Positions 17,062 to 27,383 of a DNA stretch of 64,000 bases are shown here, one piece after another. The notes under the pieces are model-generated. The model was given only the letters and a program-made list of their open reading frames with translations. It was not told where the DNA came from and ran no database searches. The stretch is from Streptomyces sp. NBC_00289. GTDB lineage: Bacteria > Actinomycetota > Actinomycetes > Streptomycetales > Streptomycetaceae. Position 1 is the stretch's first letter; each line of letters starts with the position of its first letter. The stretch is from NCBI RefSeq assembly GCF_041435115.1, contig NZ_CP108046.1, forward strand, positions 7,192,001 to 7,256,000, given 5' to 3'. Made by a program: the position numbers and the translations under genes.

Positions 17062-17851
17062 CCTGGCAGAACTCGTTCGTGCCCTGCCAGAAGCGGTAGA
17101 ACTCCTGACCGCAGTACGTGTCGAACTCGTTGATCCCCAGCGACCTCAGGATCGAGTCGATCACGTCGAAGAACACGCTGTTCACCGACGGCACCCACAG
17201 CAGGGCGAACACGAACAGCAGGCCGAACTGCGCGAACGGCTCCACCTGCCGCTTCACCTTGTACGACAGCCAGGGCTCGATGATGCCGTAGCCGTCCAGG
17301 CCCGGCACCGGCAGGAAGTTCAGGAGCGCCGCCGTGACCTGGAGCAGCGCCAGGAACGCCAGCGCGAACCGGAAGTCCCGGGGCACCCCGTCGAGCGCGT
17401 GGAGCCAGAACGGCGCCGTGCACACCACCGCGAACAGGACGTTCGTCAGCGGTCCCGCCGCCGAGATCAGGCTGTGCTTCCAGCGGCCCTGGATCCGGCC
17501 CCGCTCGATGAACACCGCCCCGCCCGGCAGGCCGATCCCGCCCATGATCACGAAGATCACCGGGAGGACGATACTCAGCAGGGCGTGGGTGTATTTGAGC
17601 GGATTGAGCGTCAAGTACCCTTTCGCGCCCACGGAGATGTCGCCGCTGTGCAGGGCGGTACGCGCGTGCGCGTACTCGTGGAGGCACAGGGAGACGATCC
17701 ACGCCGCCGTCACGAACAGGAACACGGCGACGCCCGGCTGCTCGGCGAACCCGGTCCAGGTGGCCCAGCCGGTCACCGCCGTGACAGCCATGATCCCCAC
17801 GAAGACGGGGCTGATCCGCCGGTCACTGTGGCGGGTGGTGGCGGTGGTCAT
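17051..17851 (-). CDS. Site-2 protease family (M50) zinc metallopeptidase
   Basis: 266 aa membrane protein. The zinc motif HEYAH (HExxH) lies in the second helix (IVSLCLHEYAHARTAL) and the distant aspartate ligand in LLNFLPVPGLDGYGI, the N-x-x-P-x-x-x-LDG signature. Start at 17849-17851 with AGGGAG upstream. No PDZ domain, so it belongs to the compact group that cuts membrane proteins within the bilayer; the target is unknown. Confidence 0.88.
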   Translation of the reverse strand: MTTATTRHSDRRISPVFVGIMAVTAVTGWATWTGFAEQPGVAVFLFVTAAWIVSLCLHEYAHARTALHSGDISVGAKGYLTLNPLKYTHALLSIVLPVIFVIMGGIGLPGGAVFIERGRIQGRWKHSLISAAGPLTNVLFAVVCTAPFWLHALDGVPRDFRFALAFLALLQVTAALLNFLPVPGLDGYGIIEPWLSYKVKRQVEPFAQFGLLFVFALLWVPSVNSVFFDVIDSILRSLGINEFDTYCGQEFYRFWQGTNEFCQVSP

Positions 17852-18167
17852 GGGGCTCCCTGGACTCTCGGACACGCATCGGGACGCCCGACCGTACCGG
17901 GCGCACGAGGAAAACGTCTCGCGGTCGGCCGGGGGTTCCGGTAAAGCTGGGTGGCTTCGGCGAGGCTGTGATCGGATGCGGCGGGACGGGCATCCGCTTC
18001 GCCGCCGCCGCCACCACCGCGATCGACCTCGGCACGCACACCCGCGTCCGGCCCGCGCCCGCGAAGAGGTACGGCACCGCTGATGGCGTCCGGCACCGCG
18101 GCTTCGCTCCGGCAAGACCCGCCCGACCGACCCAACCCCGTGACCGGCCCCGACGCCAACAGAGACA
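17852..18167. other. 316-bp divergent intergenic region
   Basis: Separates the leftward protease gene from the rightward AfsR-like gene and should hold both promoters. No clear gene, repeat or hairpin was recognised. Open frames across it on both strands have biased, arginine- or proline-rich composition. Confidence 0.4.
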
Positions 18168-21100
18168 ATGGACCCCGTGCGCTACCGCATTCTCGGCACC
18201 ACCCAGGCACTTCGCCCCGACGGCACGGCCGTCCCGGTCGGCGGGGCACGGCTGCGCGCCCTGCTGGCCGTGCTCGCCCTGCGGCCCGGCCGGACCGTGC
18301 CCGTGCGCCTGCTGGTCGACGAGGTGTGGCGGGACGACCCGCCCGCCGACGCCACCGGCGCGCTCCAGGCGCTGATCGGGCGGCTGCGCCGGGCGCTCGG
18401 CGCGGACGCCATCGCCTCCGTGGACGGCGGCTACCGCCTCACGGCCCCGGCCGACGACATCGACCTGCACCGCTTCGAGCGCCTGGCCGGCGAGGGCACC
18501 CGCGCGCTGGCCGACGGCGACCCCGCCAAGGCGGCCGTCGTCCTCGACGACGCCCTCGCACTGTGGCGCGGCCCGGTCCTCGCCGACCTGCCCGACCGCA
18601 CCTCCGAGGTGGCCCGCTGGGAGAGCCGGCGTCTGGACGCCCTGCGCGCCCGCCACGCGGCGGCCCTCGCCCTCGGGCACGCCGACCAGTCCCTGCCCGA
18701 GCTGATCGCCCTGTGCGACGCCCATCCGCTGGACGAGTCCCTCCAGGCCCTCCGGCTGCGCGCGCTGCGCGACGCGGGCCGTACGGCGCAGGCACTGGCC
18801 GCGTACGAGGACGTACGCCGGGTGCTCGCCGACCGCCTCGGCTCCGACCCGGGACCCGAACTGCGGGAGCTGCACGGGGACTTGCTCGGCTCGGGTGACA
18901 CGGCGACCCAGCCGGGACCCGAGAGCGCGCGGTCGGAACAGCCCGCAGGGCGGCCGGAAGAGGCCCCGGCCTCCACGCCGTCCGCCGGGAACCTGCGCGC
19001 CCGCCTCACCTCCTTCGTCGGCCGGGAGGCCGACATCGAGGCGATCCGGGGTGATCTCGCGGCGGCCCGGCTCGTCACACTGCTCGGGCCCGGCGGGGCC
19101 GGGAAGACGCGGCTGTCGCAGGAGGCCGCCGAGACCGCGCGGCACGCGGCACGGGACGGGGTGTGGCTGGCCGAGCTGGCGCCCGTCGACGACCCGGACG
19201 CCGTACCGGAGGCCGTGCTCACCGCTGTCGGCGCCCGCGAGACCGTGCTCTACGGCGCCGGCGCGGAGGCGATGCGGGCCGGGGCGGACCGCCACGACAG
19301 CCCCGTCGAACGTCTCGCCGAGCACTGCGGCAGACGCCGCATGCTGGTCGTCCTCGACAACTGCGAACACGTCATCGACGCGGCCGCCCGGCTCGTCGAG
19401 GAGCTGCTGGAGCGCTGCCCCAACCTGACCGTGCTGGCAACCAGCCGCGAACCCCTCGGAATTCCGGGGGAGTTGCTGCGTCCCGTGGAGCCGCTGCCGG
19501 AGCCGGTCGCGCTGCGACTGCTCGCCGACCGGGGAGCGGCGGCCAGGGCCGGCTTCCGGATCGAGGACGATCCGGAGGCGGCCGCGGAGATCTGCCGCCG
19601 CCTCGACGGCCTGCCCCTCGCCATCGAACTCGCCGCGGCCCGGCTGCGGATGCTCACACCACGGCAGATCGCCGACCGGCTCGACGACCGTTTCCGCCTG
19701 CTCACCTCCGGCAGCCGCACCGTCCTGCCCCGCCAGCAGACGCTGCGGGCCGTCGTCGACTGGTCCTGGGAACTGCTCGACGAGGACGAACGGGACGTCC
19801 TGGGCAGGCTGTCGGTGTTCGCGGGCGGCTGCGACCTGGCCGCCGCCGAGGCGGTGTGCGGACCGGTCGCCCTGGAGGCGCTCGGCTCGCTCGTCGACAA
19901 GTCCCTCGTGGTGGCCTCCCCCTCCACGAACGAGGGACGCGAGGGGGAGATGCGCTACCGGCTCCTGGAGACCGTCGCCGAGTACGCGGGGGAGCGGCTG
20001 GAGGAGGCCGGCGGGCGGGCGGATGCCGAGCGCGCGCATCTGACGTACTACCGCGAACTCGCCCGCACCACCGACCCGTTGCTGCGCGGCTCCGGACAGC
20101 TCGCCGCCATCGGACGGCTGGAGCGCGAGTACGAGAACCTGCGCACCGCCCTGCGCCACGCCGTGGCGCTGCGCGACGAGCAGGAGGGGCTGTGCCTGAT
20201 CCTGTCCCTCGCCTGGTACTGGCAGATGCGCGACCTGCGCATCGAGGCCCGCAACTGGTCCCGGGAGGTGCAGGAGCTCGGCCCCGACCCGTTCGCCCCG
20301 CCGGCCCGCCCGGCCGCGCCGCTGTGGGAGCGCTGCACGGACGAACCCTTCCCCTGGACCGGAGAGCTTCTCGAAGAGGCCCGGCGAGGCGCCCATCTCG
20401 TCCATCTCGCCTGTATGGACACCGAGTTGGAGGCCTGGCAGACGCCGCAGGCGCAGGAGAAACTGCGTGTCATCACCCTCACCTACGAACCCGGACTCCC
20501 GCAGGTCTGCCGCAGCCCGGGCTCCTACTGGTTCTTCGCGGTGATGCTGAGCGGCGACATGTCCCGGCTGAGCGACATCATCGACGGGAGCGTCAACACC
20601 TGCCGTACGGCCCCGGGTTACGAGTGGGAGCTCGCCGCGAGCCTGCACATGCGCGCCAACATGCTCGCCAACCGCAGCGACTGGGCCGGCGACGCAGCCC
20701 GCGACGCGGACGAGTCACTGGAGATCTACCGCCGCATCGGAGACCTGTGGGGCACCGCCGAGGCGCTCTCCTCGCGCGGCGAGGCCAACGAACGCCAGGG
20801 CCACTACCTGGCCGCCGCCGCCGACTACGAGGCCGCGCGGGAGTACGCCCGACGACTCGGCGCCCGCGCTCAACAGGGCGTGCTCACCGCCCGCCTGGGC
20901 AGCGCCCTCCTGGAGGCCGGTGAGTTCGAGCGGGGCGAGGGCCTGCTGCGTGAGGTGATCGCCCAGCGGACCGGCCCCGCGGGCGAGGCGATGTCCGCCG
21001 CCCGGCTGTTCCTGGCGGCCCGGCTCGGCATCACCGGCCGGATCGCCGAGGCGCGCGAGCAACTGCGGCTGCTCCGGGAGGAGTTCGCGATCGCCCACTT

Positions 21101-21497
21101 CGTCATCTTCGACGCGATCATCCTCGGGGCGGAAGCCGCGCTGGACGCGGCCGACGAGCGCCACGAGGAGGCCCTCACCAAGATCCGGCGGGCCCTGAAG
21201 CGGGCCGCCGACCCGCTGTCGCGGACCATAGCGCCCCACATGCGCTCCGGATATCTGACCATCGCCGCGCTGGCGCTCGCCGGTGTCGACGGCGGTGGCC
21301 GGGCCCGGGACGCCGCCCTGTGTATCGGCGCCGCCGACGCGGACCTGCCGTCCTCGCATGTGCCCGCGTCCCTGGAGCGCGAGGTGCGCGCCCGGGCCGG
21401 GGCCGCGGCTCGCGCGGCGCTCGGCGACGAGGAGTACGAGGCCGCGTACGCGGAGGGCGGCGGCCTCTCCCCGGAGGAGGCCGCCGCCCTGGTCTGA
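18168..21497 (+). CDS. AfsR/SARP-family regulator (HTH-BTAD-NB-ARC-TPR)
   Basis: 1109 aa. Residues 1-95 are an OmpR-type winged helix (RYRILGTTQALRPDG, then LRALLAVLALRPGRTVPVRL), and about 95-240 the BTAD domain. The NTPase domain has Walker A LLGPGGAGKTRL near 306, Walker B MLVVLDNCEHV and sensor TSREPLGIPGE. The C-terminal 500 residues are helical TPR-like repeats. SARP-STAND proteins switch on antibiotic or stress genes when bound nucleotide and partners change. The start could also be the GTG at 18177. The target is unknown. Confidence 0.9.
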   Translation: MDPVRYRILGTTQALRPDGTAVPVGGARLRALLAVLALRPGRTVPVRLLVDEVWRDDPPADATGALQALIGRLRRALGADAIASVDGGYRLTAPADDIDLHRFERLAGEGTRALADGDPAKAAVVLDDALALWRGPVLADLPDRTSEVARWESRRLDALRARHAAALALGHADQSLPELIALCDAHPLDESLQALRLRALRDAGRTAQALAAYEDVRRVLADRLGSDPGPELRELHGDLLGSGDTATQPGPESARSEQPAGRPEEAPASTPSAGNLRARLTSFVGREADIEAIRGDLAAARLVTLLGPGGAGKTRLSQEAAETARHAARDGVWLAELAPVDDPDAVPEAVLTAVGARETVLYGAGAEAMRAGADRHDSPVERLAEHCGRRRMLVVLDNCEHVIDAAARLVEELLERCPNLTVLATSREPLGIPGELLRPVEPLPEPVALRLLADRGAAARAGFRIEDDPEAAAEICRRLDGLPLAIELAAARLRMLTPRQIADRLDDRFRLLTSGSRTVLPRQQTLRAVVDWSWELLDEDERDVLGRLSVFAGGCDLAAAEAVCGPVALEALGSLVDKSLVVASPSTNEGREGEMRYRLLETVAEYAGERLEEAGGRADAERAHLTYYRELARTTDPLLRGSGQLAAIGRLEREYENLRTALRHAVALRDEQEGLCLILSLAWYWQMRDLRIEARNWSREVQELGPDPFAPPARPAAPLWERCTDEPFPWTGELLEEARRGAHLVHLACMDTELEAWQTPQAQEKLRVITLTYEPGLPQVCRSPGSYWFFAVMLSGDMSRLSDIIDGSVNTCRTAPGYEWELAASLHMRANMLANRSDWAGDAARDADESLEIYRRIGDLWGTAEALSSRGEANERQGHYLAAAADYEAAREYARRLGARAQQGVLTARLGSALLEAGEFERGEGLLREVIAQRTGPAGEAMSAARLFLAARLGITGRIAEAREQLRLLREEFAIAHFVIFDAIILGAEAALDAADERHEEALTKIRRALKRAADPLSRTIAPHMRSGYLTIAALALAGVDGGGRARDAALCIGAADADLPSSHVPASLEREVRARAGAAARAALGDEEYEAAYAEGGGLSPEEAAALV

Positions 21498-21526
21498 CAC
21501 CCGCCGGCGCACGGCGCGCCCGCCGG

Positions 21527-22399
21527 TCAGCTCTTGGTGCGGAACTTGTGGATGGCGATCGGCGCCATCACCGCGGTGAGCGCCACCGACCAGGCGAGGG
21601 TGACCCACAGGCCGTGTGCGACCGGGCCGCCGACCATCAGTCCGCGCGCCGCGTCGGCGAGCGAGGACAGCGGGTTGTAGTCGGTGAAGGTCTGCAGCCA
21701 GCCGGGCATGGACTGGGTCGGCGCGAAGATCGAGGAGCCGAACTGGAGCGGCATCAGGACCAGGAAGCCCATCGCCTGGACGGACTGCGCGCTCTTCATG
21801 ATCACGCCGAGGGTGAGGAAGACCCACATCAGGGCCGAGCCGAACACCGCGGACAGGCCCACGGAGGCCAGCAGGCCGGGCCAGTTGGTGATGTGGAAGC
21901 CGACCAGGACGCCGATGACCATGAGGACGGCGGTCGCGATCAGCATGCGCATGAGCTCCACCGCGATCTTGGCGAACAGCACCGAGCCGCGCCCGATCGG
22001 CAGCGACCGGAACCGGTCCATGACACCGCTGTTGAAGTCCGTGTTGAATCCGGTGCCGACCCCCTGGGCCATGTTCATGCCCATCATGGCCATCAGCCCG
22101 GGCACGATGTACTGGACGTACGCTTCCTGGCCGCCGCCGAGCGACTGCCCGATGGAACCGCCGAAGACGTACACGAACAGCAGGGTGAAGATCACCGGGA
22201 ACAGGATGGCGTCGAACATCGACTCCGGGTCCTGCCGGATCCACAGCAGGTTGCGGCGGATCAGCGCGCCGGTGTGACGCAGATGGGCGCGCGGCGAGAT
22301 GGGCGCGTCGGCCTGGGAACCGGCCGCGGTGAGAGTGCTCGAAGGGGCGGCGCGACGCGCCTTGTCCAGGGTGGCGGTGGGCGACGGCTGGGCGCTCAT
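21527..22399 (-). CDS. ABC-2 type permease, DrrB-like
   Basis: 290 aa with about six membrane helices (AILFPVIFTLLFVYVFGG, MLIATAVLMVIGVLVGF and others). The segment LPIGRGSVLFAKI and the late DYNPLSSLADAARGL match daunorubicin-resistance type permeases. Its ATG overlaps the TGA of the ATPase gene (ATGA at 22396-22399), so the pair is translationally coupled and forms one exporter. Confidence 0.9.
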   Translation of the reverse strand: MSAQPSPTATLDKARRAAPSSTLTAAGSQADAPISPRAHLRHTGALIRRNLLWIRQDPESMFDAILFPVIFTLLFVYVFGGSIGQSLGGGQEAYVQYIVPGLMAMMGMNMAQGVGTGFNTDFNSGVMDRFRSLPIGRGSVLFAKIAVELMRMLIATAVLMVIGVLVGFHITNWPGLLASVGLSAVFGSALMWVFLTLGVIMKSAQSVQAMGFLVLMPLQFGSSIFAPTQSMPGWLQTFTDYNPLSSLADAARGLMVGGPVAHGLWVTLAWSVALTAVMAPIAIHKFRTKS

Positions 22400-23415
22400 A
22401 CGGCGACCTCCTCGCGGTCGAGGGTGGGCGTGGTGTCCTGCGGGGCGGAGGCGCGGTGGCCGGTGAGGGACAGGAACACCTCGTCCAGGCTGGGCAGTTC
22501 GGTGGTGATGGAGGCGAGCGTGATGCCTCGCGCGGTGATCGCGCCGACGATGGCGGTCAGCTGTTCGTCGCTGAGGACCGGCACCAGGAGGGCACCGCGT
22601 TCGGCGTCCACGGTCGTGGAGGCGAGCCCGGTGATGCCGAGGCTGTCGAGGGCGGCGGCGAGCGGGCGCAGCTGGAGCGGGTCGGCGGGTCGGACGCGCA
22701 GGGTGCGGCCGCCGACCTTCGCCTTCAGTTCCTCGATGCCGCCGCTCGCGATGACCTTGCCGCGGTCGACGACGGTCAACTCGGAGGCGAGCTGCTCGGC
22801 CTCCTCCATGTACTGGGTGGTGAGCAGCACGGTCACGCCCTCCCCGACCATGCGCTTGACCTCCTGCCACACCTCGTTGCGGGTGCGCGGGTCGAGGCCG
22901 GTGGTCGGCTCGTCCAGATAGAGGACGGCGGGCCGCCCGATCATGGAGGCGGCCAGGTCGAGCCGCCGCCGCATCCCGCCCGAGTACGTCGATGTCGGGC
23001 GCTTGGCTGCCTCGGTGAGCGAGAAGCGCTCCAGCAGTTCGTCGGCGCGGGCGCGGGCCTCCTTGCGGGGCAGGTCGAGCAGCCGGCCGATCATGTAGAG
23101 GTTCTCCCAGCCCGGGAGCTTCTCGTCCACGGAGGCGTACTGTCCGGTCAGCCCGATCACCCGGCGCAGCTGCCGGGGCTGCCGTACGACGTCGTAGCCG
23201 GCCACGGTGGCCTGCCCAGCGTCCGGGGCGAGGAGGGTGGAGAGTATGCGCACCAGTGTGGTCTTGCCGGCCCCGTTCGGGCCCAGCACACCCATCACGG
23301 TGCCCTCACGGACGTCCAGGTCGACGCCGTCCAGCGCCTTGGTCTCGCCGTAGTGCTTGACCAGTCCCCGCACGGTGACGGCCACGCCATTGGCGTTCTT
23401 GTCGATTCGCGTCAT
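22396..23415 (-). CDS. ABC transporter ATP-binding protein, DrrA-like
   Basis: 339 aa. Walker [11 protein letters not shown], signature [12 protein letters not shown] and Walker [14 protein letters not shown] are complete. The C-terminal 90 residues form the extra DrrA-type domain. Such ATPases drive export of drugs or lipids with an ABC-2 permease, here the next gene. The upstream 250 bp contain two degenerate copies of ACCGACAGCCCGCC. Confidence 0.93.
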   Translation of the reverse strand: MTRIDKNANGVAVTVRGLVKHYGETKALDGVDLDVREGTVMGVLGPNGAGKTTLVRILSTLLAPDAGQATVAGYDVVRQPRQLRRVIGLTGQYASVDEKLPGWENLYMIGRLLDLPRKEARARADELLERFSLTEAAKRPTSTYSGGMRRRLDLAASMIGRPAVLYLDEPTTGLDPRTRNEVWQEVKRMVGEGVTVLLTTQYMEEAEQLASELTVVDRGKVIASGGIEELKAKVGGRTLRVRPADPLQLRPLAAALDSLGITGLASTTVDAERGALLVPVLSDEQLTAIVGAITARGITLASITTELPSLDEVFLSLTGHRASAPQDTTPTLDREEVAV

Positions 23416-23665
23416 GCCGATGACGGTGCCAGGGGCGACCGACAAACCACCGACAGCCCGCCGACAGTACGGCGAACCCACCGACAGCCCGCCTACAGCC
23501 CGTCGGCAGCCCCCGACCAGCGCCGGCGACCAGCGGGATCTCCCGGCTGGGCGCGGCACGCGACAGCCCCGCCGACGGGGGAAGATCGGCGGGGCTGGGT
23601 GGTGCCGCAGTGGCTCGGTGCGCAGTGGCTCGGTGCCGCAGTGGCAAGTACTCGGTGCTCAGGTC
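23416..23665. repeat. Intergenic region with short degenerate repeats
   Basis: Two copies of an approximately 30-bp CCACCGACAGCCCGCC... unit lie at about 23444-23510, beside the ABC gene's promoter. Near 23608-23645 GCAGTGGCTCGGTGC-like units repeat just past the panB stop. No gene is seen. Confidence 0.5.
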
Positions 23666-24532
23666 TCAGTGGACGGAGTGCTCCTCCAGCGGGAACGTTC
23701 CGCCGACGACGTCCTCCGCGAACGCCTTCACCGCGCCGCCCATCACCTCGCGCAGGTCGGCGTACTGCTTGACGAACTTCGGCACCCGCCCGGGGGTGAG
23801 TCCGAGCATGTCGGTCCACACCAGGACCTGCGCGTCCGTCTCGGGGCCCGCGCCGATGCCGACCGTCGGAATGTGCAGCACGCGCGTCACCTCGGCGGCC
23901 AGCTCGGCCGGAACCAGCTCCAGCACGACCGCGAACGCGCCCGCGTCCTGCACGGCCTTCGCGTCCCGCAGCAGCTGCTGCGCCGCCTCCTCGCCACGGC
24001 CCTGCACGCGGTAGCCCATCGCGTTCACGGACTGCGGGGTCAGGCCGATGTGCGCCATCACCGGGATGCCGGACTCCACCAGGAGCTCGATCTGCCGGTG
24101 CGAGCGCTCGCCGCCCTCCAGCTTGACCGCGCCGACCCCGGCGTCCTTCACCAGACGGGTCGCCGAGCGCAGCGCCTGCACCGGACCCTCCTGGTACGAA
24201 CCGAAGGGCAGGTCGCCGACGATCATGGCCCGGCTGGTGCCGCGTACGACCGCGGCGGAGAGCATGGTCATCTCGTCGAGGGTGACGGGCACGGTCGTCT
24301 CGTACCCGAGGTGACAGTTGCCCGCCGAGTCCCCGACCAGGAGCACAGGGATCCCGGCCTCGTCGAAGACGGAGGCGGTCATCGCGTCGTACGCGGTGAG
24401 CATGGGCCACTTCTCGCCGCGCTCCTTGGCGGTGGCGATGTCGCGAACAGTGATGCGGCGTGTGCCCTTCCCCCCGTACAGCGCCTTGCTGCCGTCGGAG
24501 GGCTTGGTGTGGGCAGCCGAAAGCTGCGTCAT
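23666..24532 (-). CDS. panB: 3-methyl-2-oxobutanoate hydroxymethyltransferase
   Basis: 288 aa from the ATG at 24530-24532 with AAGGAG upstream. Family motifs in order: [33 protein letters not shown] (metal-binding Asp), [27 protein letters not shown] and LELVPAELA (catalytic Glu). It adds a hydroxymethyl group from methylene-THF to ketoisovalerate, the first committed step to pantothenate and coenzyme A. No other pan gene is adjacent. Confidence 0.95.
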   Translation of the reverse strand: MTQLSAAHTKPSDGSKALYGGKGTRRITVRDIATAKERGEKWPMLTAYDAMTASVFDEAGIPVLLVGDSAGNCHLGYETTVPVTLDEMTMLSAAVVRGTSRAMIVGDLPFGSYQEGPVQALRSATRLVKDAGVGAVKLEGGERSHRQIELLVESGIPVMAHIGLTPQSVNAMGYRVQGRGEEAAQQLLRDAKAVQDAGAFAVVLELVPAELAAEVTRVLHIPTVGIGAGPETDAQVLVWTDMLGLTPGRVPKFVKQYADLREVMGGAVKAFAEDVVGGTFPLEEHSVH

Positions 24533-24787
24533 TGCAACGGCTCCTTCGTCATCTCGAGGCGCCCTGACGGCGTCCCCGGATCCCCTCCATGGTGGCACCT
24601 CGTGCCAGGGACGGCTAGGGGACCCCGGTGTGACGGATTTCCCGTCGGCGGCCGGGTCCTCCGGGCCGTCTTCCCGGCTGTCCTTCCGGCCGTCCTTCGC
24701 CCGTCTGCCGCCCCTCGTTCCGCCGTCCGGTCCGCCCGTGGGCCCGCCCCCACCGCCGGCCTGTGTAAGACCTCGGTAAAGGATTTC

Positions 24788-24810
24788 CGATACGGACCGG
24801 TCTCGTATCG
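24788..24810. promoter_or_regulatory. Palindromic operator before the DHA2 exporter gene
   Basis: CGATACG and CGTATCG form perfect 7-bp arms around a 9-nt centre that itself contains GACCGGTC. It ends 22 bp before the ATG at 24833, in the promoter. Position and symmetry fit a TetR-family operator, and a TetR gene follows the exporter. Confidence 0.6.
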
Positions 24811-24832
24811 TAATTGGCCTAAACTCGACGCC

Positions 24833-26422
24833 ATGAGTACACCTGCCTACCCCGTCTCCAGGATTCCGGAAGCGGTGCACCGCCGTCGCTGGGCGATTCT
24901 CGGCGCCCTGATGCTGAGCCTGCTGATCGTGGTGCTCGACAACTCGATCCTGAACGTCGCGATCAAGACCATCTCCACCCCCGCTCCGACCGGCCTCGGC
25001 GCCACCCAGAGCGAGCTGGAGTGGGCGATCAACGCCTACACCCTCGTCTTCGCGGGCCTGCTGTTCACCGCCGGCCTGCTCGGCGACCGGCTGGGGCGGA
25101 AGAAGGTCCTGCTCGGCGGACTCGCCGTGTTCGGCATCGGCTCCGCCCTCGCCGCCTTCTCCGGCTCGCCGAACGAGCTCATCGCCTTCCGCGCCCTGAT
25201 GGGCCTCGGCGCCGCCTTCGTGATGCCGGCCACCCTCGCCGTCCTGATGAACGTCTTCGAGCGCGAGGAACAGCCGAAGGCCATCGGCATCTGGGCCGGC
25301 GGGGTCGGCCTCGCCATCGCCATCGGGCCCATCACCGGCGGTGTGCTCCTCGACCACTTCTGGTGGGGTTCGGTCTTCCTGGTCAACGTGCCGATCGTGC
25401 TCCTGGCGCTCGCGCTGATGCTGTGGCTGGTGCCCGACTCCCGCGACCCGAAGCCGGGCCGCGTCGACCCCGTCGGCGTCGTGCTGTCCGTGGTCGGCCT
25501 GGTCCTGCTCGTCTACGGCATCATCAAGGGCGGCCAGCTCGCCGACTTCACCGACCCGCAGGTCCTGGCGACCATCGGCGCGGGTCTCGCCGTACTCGTC
25601 GGCTTCGTCGTGTTCGAGAAGCGCAGCGACCACCCGTCCATCGACGTCACCTACTTCAAGAACAAGGTGTTCTCGGCCGCGATCGCCGCCATCGCCCTGG
25701 TCTTCTTCGCACTGATGGGCGTGACCTTCTTCTCGGTCTTCTACACCCAGAGCGTGCGCGGCTACTCGCCGCTGCAGACCGGTCTGCTGATGCTGCCGCT
25801 GGCCGCCGCCCAGATGATCTTCGCGCCGCGCGCCCGGCTGCTCGTCGACCGCTTCGGCAACCGGGCCACCACCACGGCGGGCATGGTGATCATCGCCGCG
25901 ATGCTGGCCGCCTTCGCCGTCCTGGACGCGGACACGCCGATCTGGCTCCTGGAGGTCATCTTCTTCCTCATGGGCACCGGCATGGCGCACATCATGACGC
26001 CGACCAGCGTCGTCATCATGCAGGCCCTGCCCCGCGAGAAGGCCGGTTCCGCCTCCGCCCTCAGCAACACCTTCCGCCAGCTCGGCGGGGCCCTCGGCAT
26101 CGCCGTCCTCGGCTCGGTGCTGTCCACGGCGTACCGCAACGGCATCGAGGACAAGCTCGGCCTGGTCCCCGCCGGGCTGCGGCACACCGCCGGCGAGTCC
26201 ATCGAGGCCACCCTCGGCGTCGCCGAGAAGCTGGGCCCGCGCGGGCAGGCGCTCGTCGGCCCGGCCAACGACGCGTTCCTGCACGCCATGCACGTCACGG
26301 CGCTGTGGGGAGCGGGTGTCGCGGTCGTCGGCGCGGTGGTCGTCGCCCTGTTCCTGCCGGGGAAGCCGGCCGCCTCCCAGCAGGGCGAGAACGAGGAGGA
26401 GTTGGTGACGGCGGGGGAGTGA
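24833..26422 (+). CDS. DHA2-family (EmrB/QacA) MFS multidrug exporter
   Basis: 529 aa, about 14 helices. Helix 1 has the family signature [15 protein letters not shown], loop 2-3 has [13 protein letters not shown], and helix 5 has the antiporter motif [18 protein letters not shown]. The next gene, 73 bp downstream, encodes a TetR repressor and a palindrome sits in the promoter, suggesting inducible drug export. Substrate unknown. Confidence 0.92.
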   Translation: MSTPAYPVSRIPEAVHRRRWAILGALMLSLLIVVLDNSILNVAIKTISTPAPTGLGATQSELEWAINAYTLVFAGLLFTAGLLGDRLGRKKVLLGGLAVFGIGSALAAFSGSPNELIAFRALMGLGAAFVMPATLAVLMNVFEREEQPKAIGIWAGGVGLAIAIGPITGGVLLDHFWWGSVFLVNVPIVLLALALMLWLVPDSRDPKPGRVDPVGVVLSVVGLVLLVYGIIKGGQLADFTDPQVLATIGAGLAVLVGFVVFEKRSDHPSIDVTYFKNKVFSAAIAAIALVFFALMGVTFFSVFYTQSVRGYSPLQTGLLMLPLAAAQMIFAPRARLLVDRFGNRATTTAGMVIIAAMLAAFAVLDADTPIWLLEVIFFLMGTGMAHIMTPTSVVIMQALPREKAGSASALSNTFRQLGGALGIAVLGSVLSTAYRNGIEDKLGLVPAGLRHTAGESIEATLGVAEKLGPRGQALVGPANDAFLHAMHVTALWGAGVAVVGAVVVALFLPGKPAASQQGENEEELVTAGE

Positions 26423-26495
26423 CGCCCGTCCGTCGCCCGGCGGTGCCGGGCACGGGGGAGAATCCTCTTCCAGCGAGACGAAGGGACGGAGCAGA

Positions 26496-27137
26496 GTGAG
26501 CCCCGCCGAAAGCCGGACCTCCCGAGTCGGCGCGACCAAGGGACGCCCCCGCAGCGAGGCCGTGGAACGGGCCATCCTGGAAGGCGCGATGAAGCTCATG
26601 GAGGAGGGCGTGCCGCTCGCGGAGCTCTCCATCGAGCGCATCGCCCGCACCGCCGGCGTCGGCAAGGCCACCATCTACCGTCGCTGGAGCGGCAAGGAGG
26701 AACTCTTCGTCGACCTGTTGCGCGCGGCCGAGCCGGCCGACCCGGAGCTCACCGGCACGTCGATGCGCGCCGACCTGGTCGTCCTGCTCGAGTCGCTGCG
26801 GCAGCGGGGCGTGCTCAGCCGCCGGTCGGCGATCCTGCACGGCGTCTACGCCCAGATGAAGAGCAGCCCGAAGATCTGGGCCGCGTACCAGAACACGGTG
26901 ATCGCCCCCCGGCACCGGCTCGGCCTCGAAGTCCTGCGCCGGGGCCAGGAGAACGGCGAACTGCGCGCGGACGTCAACATCGAACTCCTCAACGACCTGT
27001 TCGTCGGGCCGATGCTCGTCCGCGCCGTCCTGCGCCCGGACGCCGAACTCCCCGACGGACTCGCCGAGCAGATCGTCGACACCCTGCTCGAAGGGCTACG
27101 GCCCGTCAGTTCGCCGTCCGGCGAGCACTCCGCGTAA
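26496..27137 (+). CDS. TetR-family regulator of the adjacent exporter
   Basis: 213 aa from a GTG. The HTH region is LSIERIARTAGVGKATIYRR, followed by WSGKEELFVDLL. The C-terminal domain (LLNDLFVGPMLVRAVL) is like the TetR_C_16 group. Co-oriented with the exporter gene just upstream, it is the natural candidate to bind the palindrome at 24788-24810. Its last codons are duplicated downstream in a 29-bp repeat. Confidence 0.9.
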   Translation: MSPAESRTSRVGATKGRPRSEAVERAILEGAMKLMEEGVPLAELSIERIARTAGVGKATIYRRWSGKEELFVDLLRAAEPADPELTGTSMRADLVVLLESLRQRGVLSRRSAILHGVYAQMKSSPKIWAAYQNTVIAPRHRLGLEVLRRGQENGELRADVNIELLNDLFVGPMLVRAVLRPDAELPDGLAEQIVDTLLEGLRPVSSPSGEHSA

Positions 27138-27165
27138 GTTCGCCGTCCGGCGAGCACTCGGCGTA
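27108..27165. repeat. 29-bp tandem duplication across the tetR stop codon
   Basis: The 29-bp unit starting AGTTCGCCGTCCGGCGAGCA occupies 27108-27136 and recurs at 27137-27165 with 28 of 29 bases identical. The TAA stop sits at the junction (27135-27137). Confidence 0.9.
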
Positions 27166-27383
27166 GGTCTGCCCGGCCGGCGCACCGGGCAACTCCGGGT
27201 GCGAATGTGCGCGTTTCGTCACAGAGGGGGTCGCGGACACGCGTCGGCGGAACTCGGAACAGCGAGTTGTTCGTCATGGAGCCCGTACGGCCGTCGAGGG
27301 ACGGCGAGAACGGAACCGTTCATCCCCTAGGGTCGTAGGCACAGGGGGAGATCGGTGCGCAGGGCAAGCAGTGAGGCGACGGT

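Noticed and set aside
23357..24832. Upstream extension of the DHA2 exporter
   Set aside because: The frame is open for 492 codons before the ATG at 24833, but this part is antisense to panB and crosses the promoter palindrome.
23666..26674. Leftward open frame of 1002 codons
   Set aside because: Only its last 289 codons (panB) are real; the rest is antisense to the DHA2 exporter.
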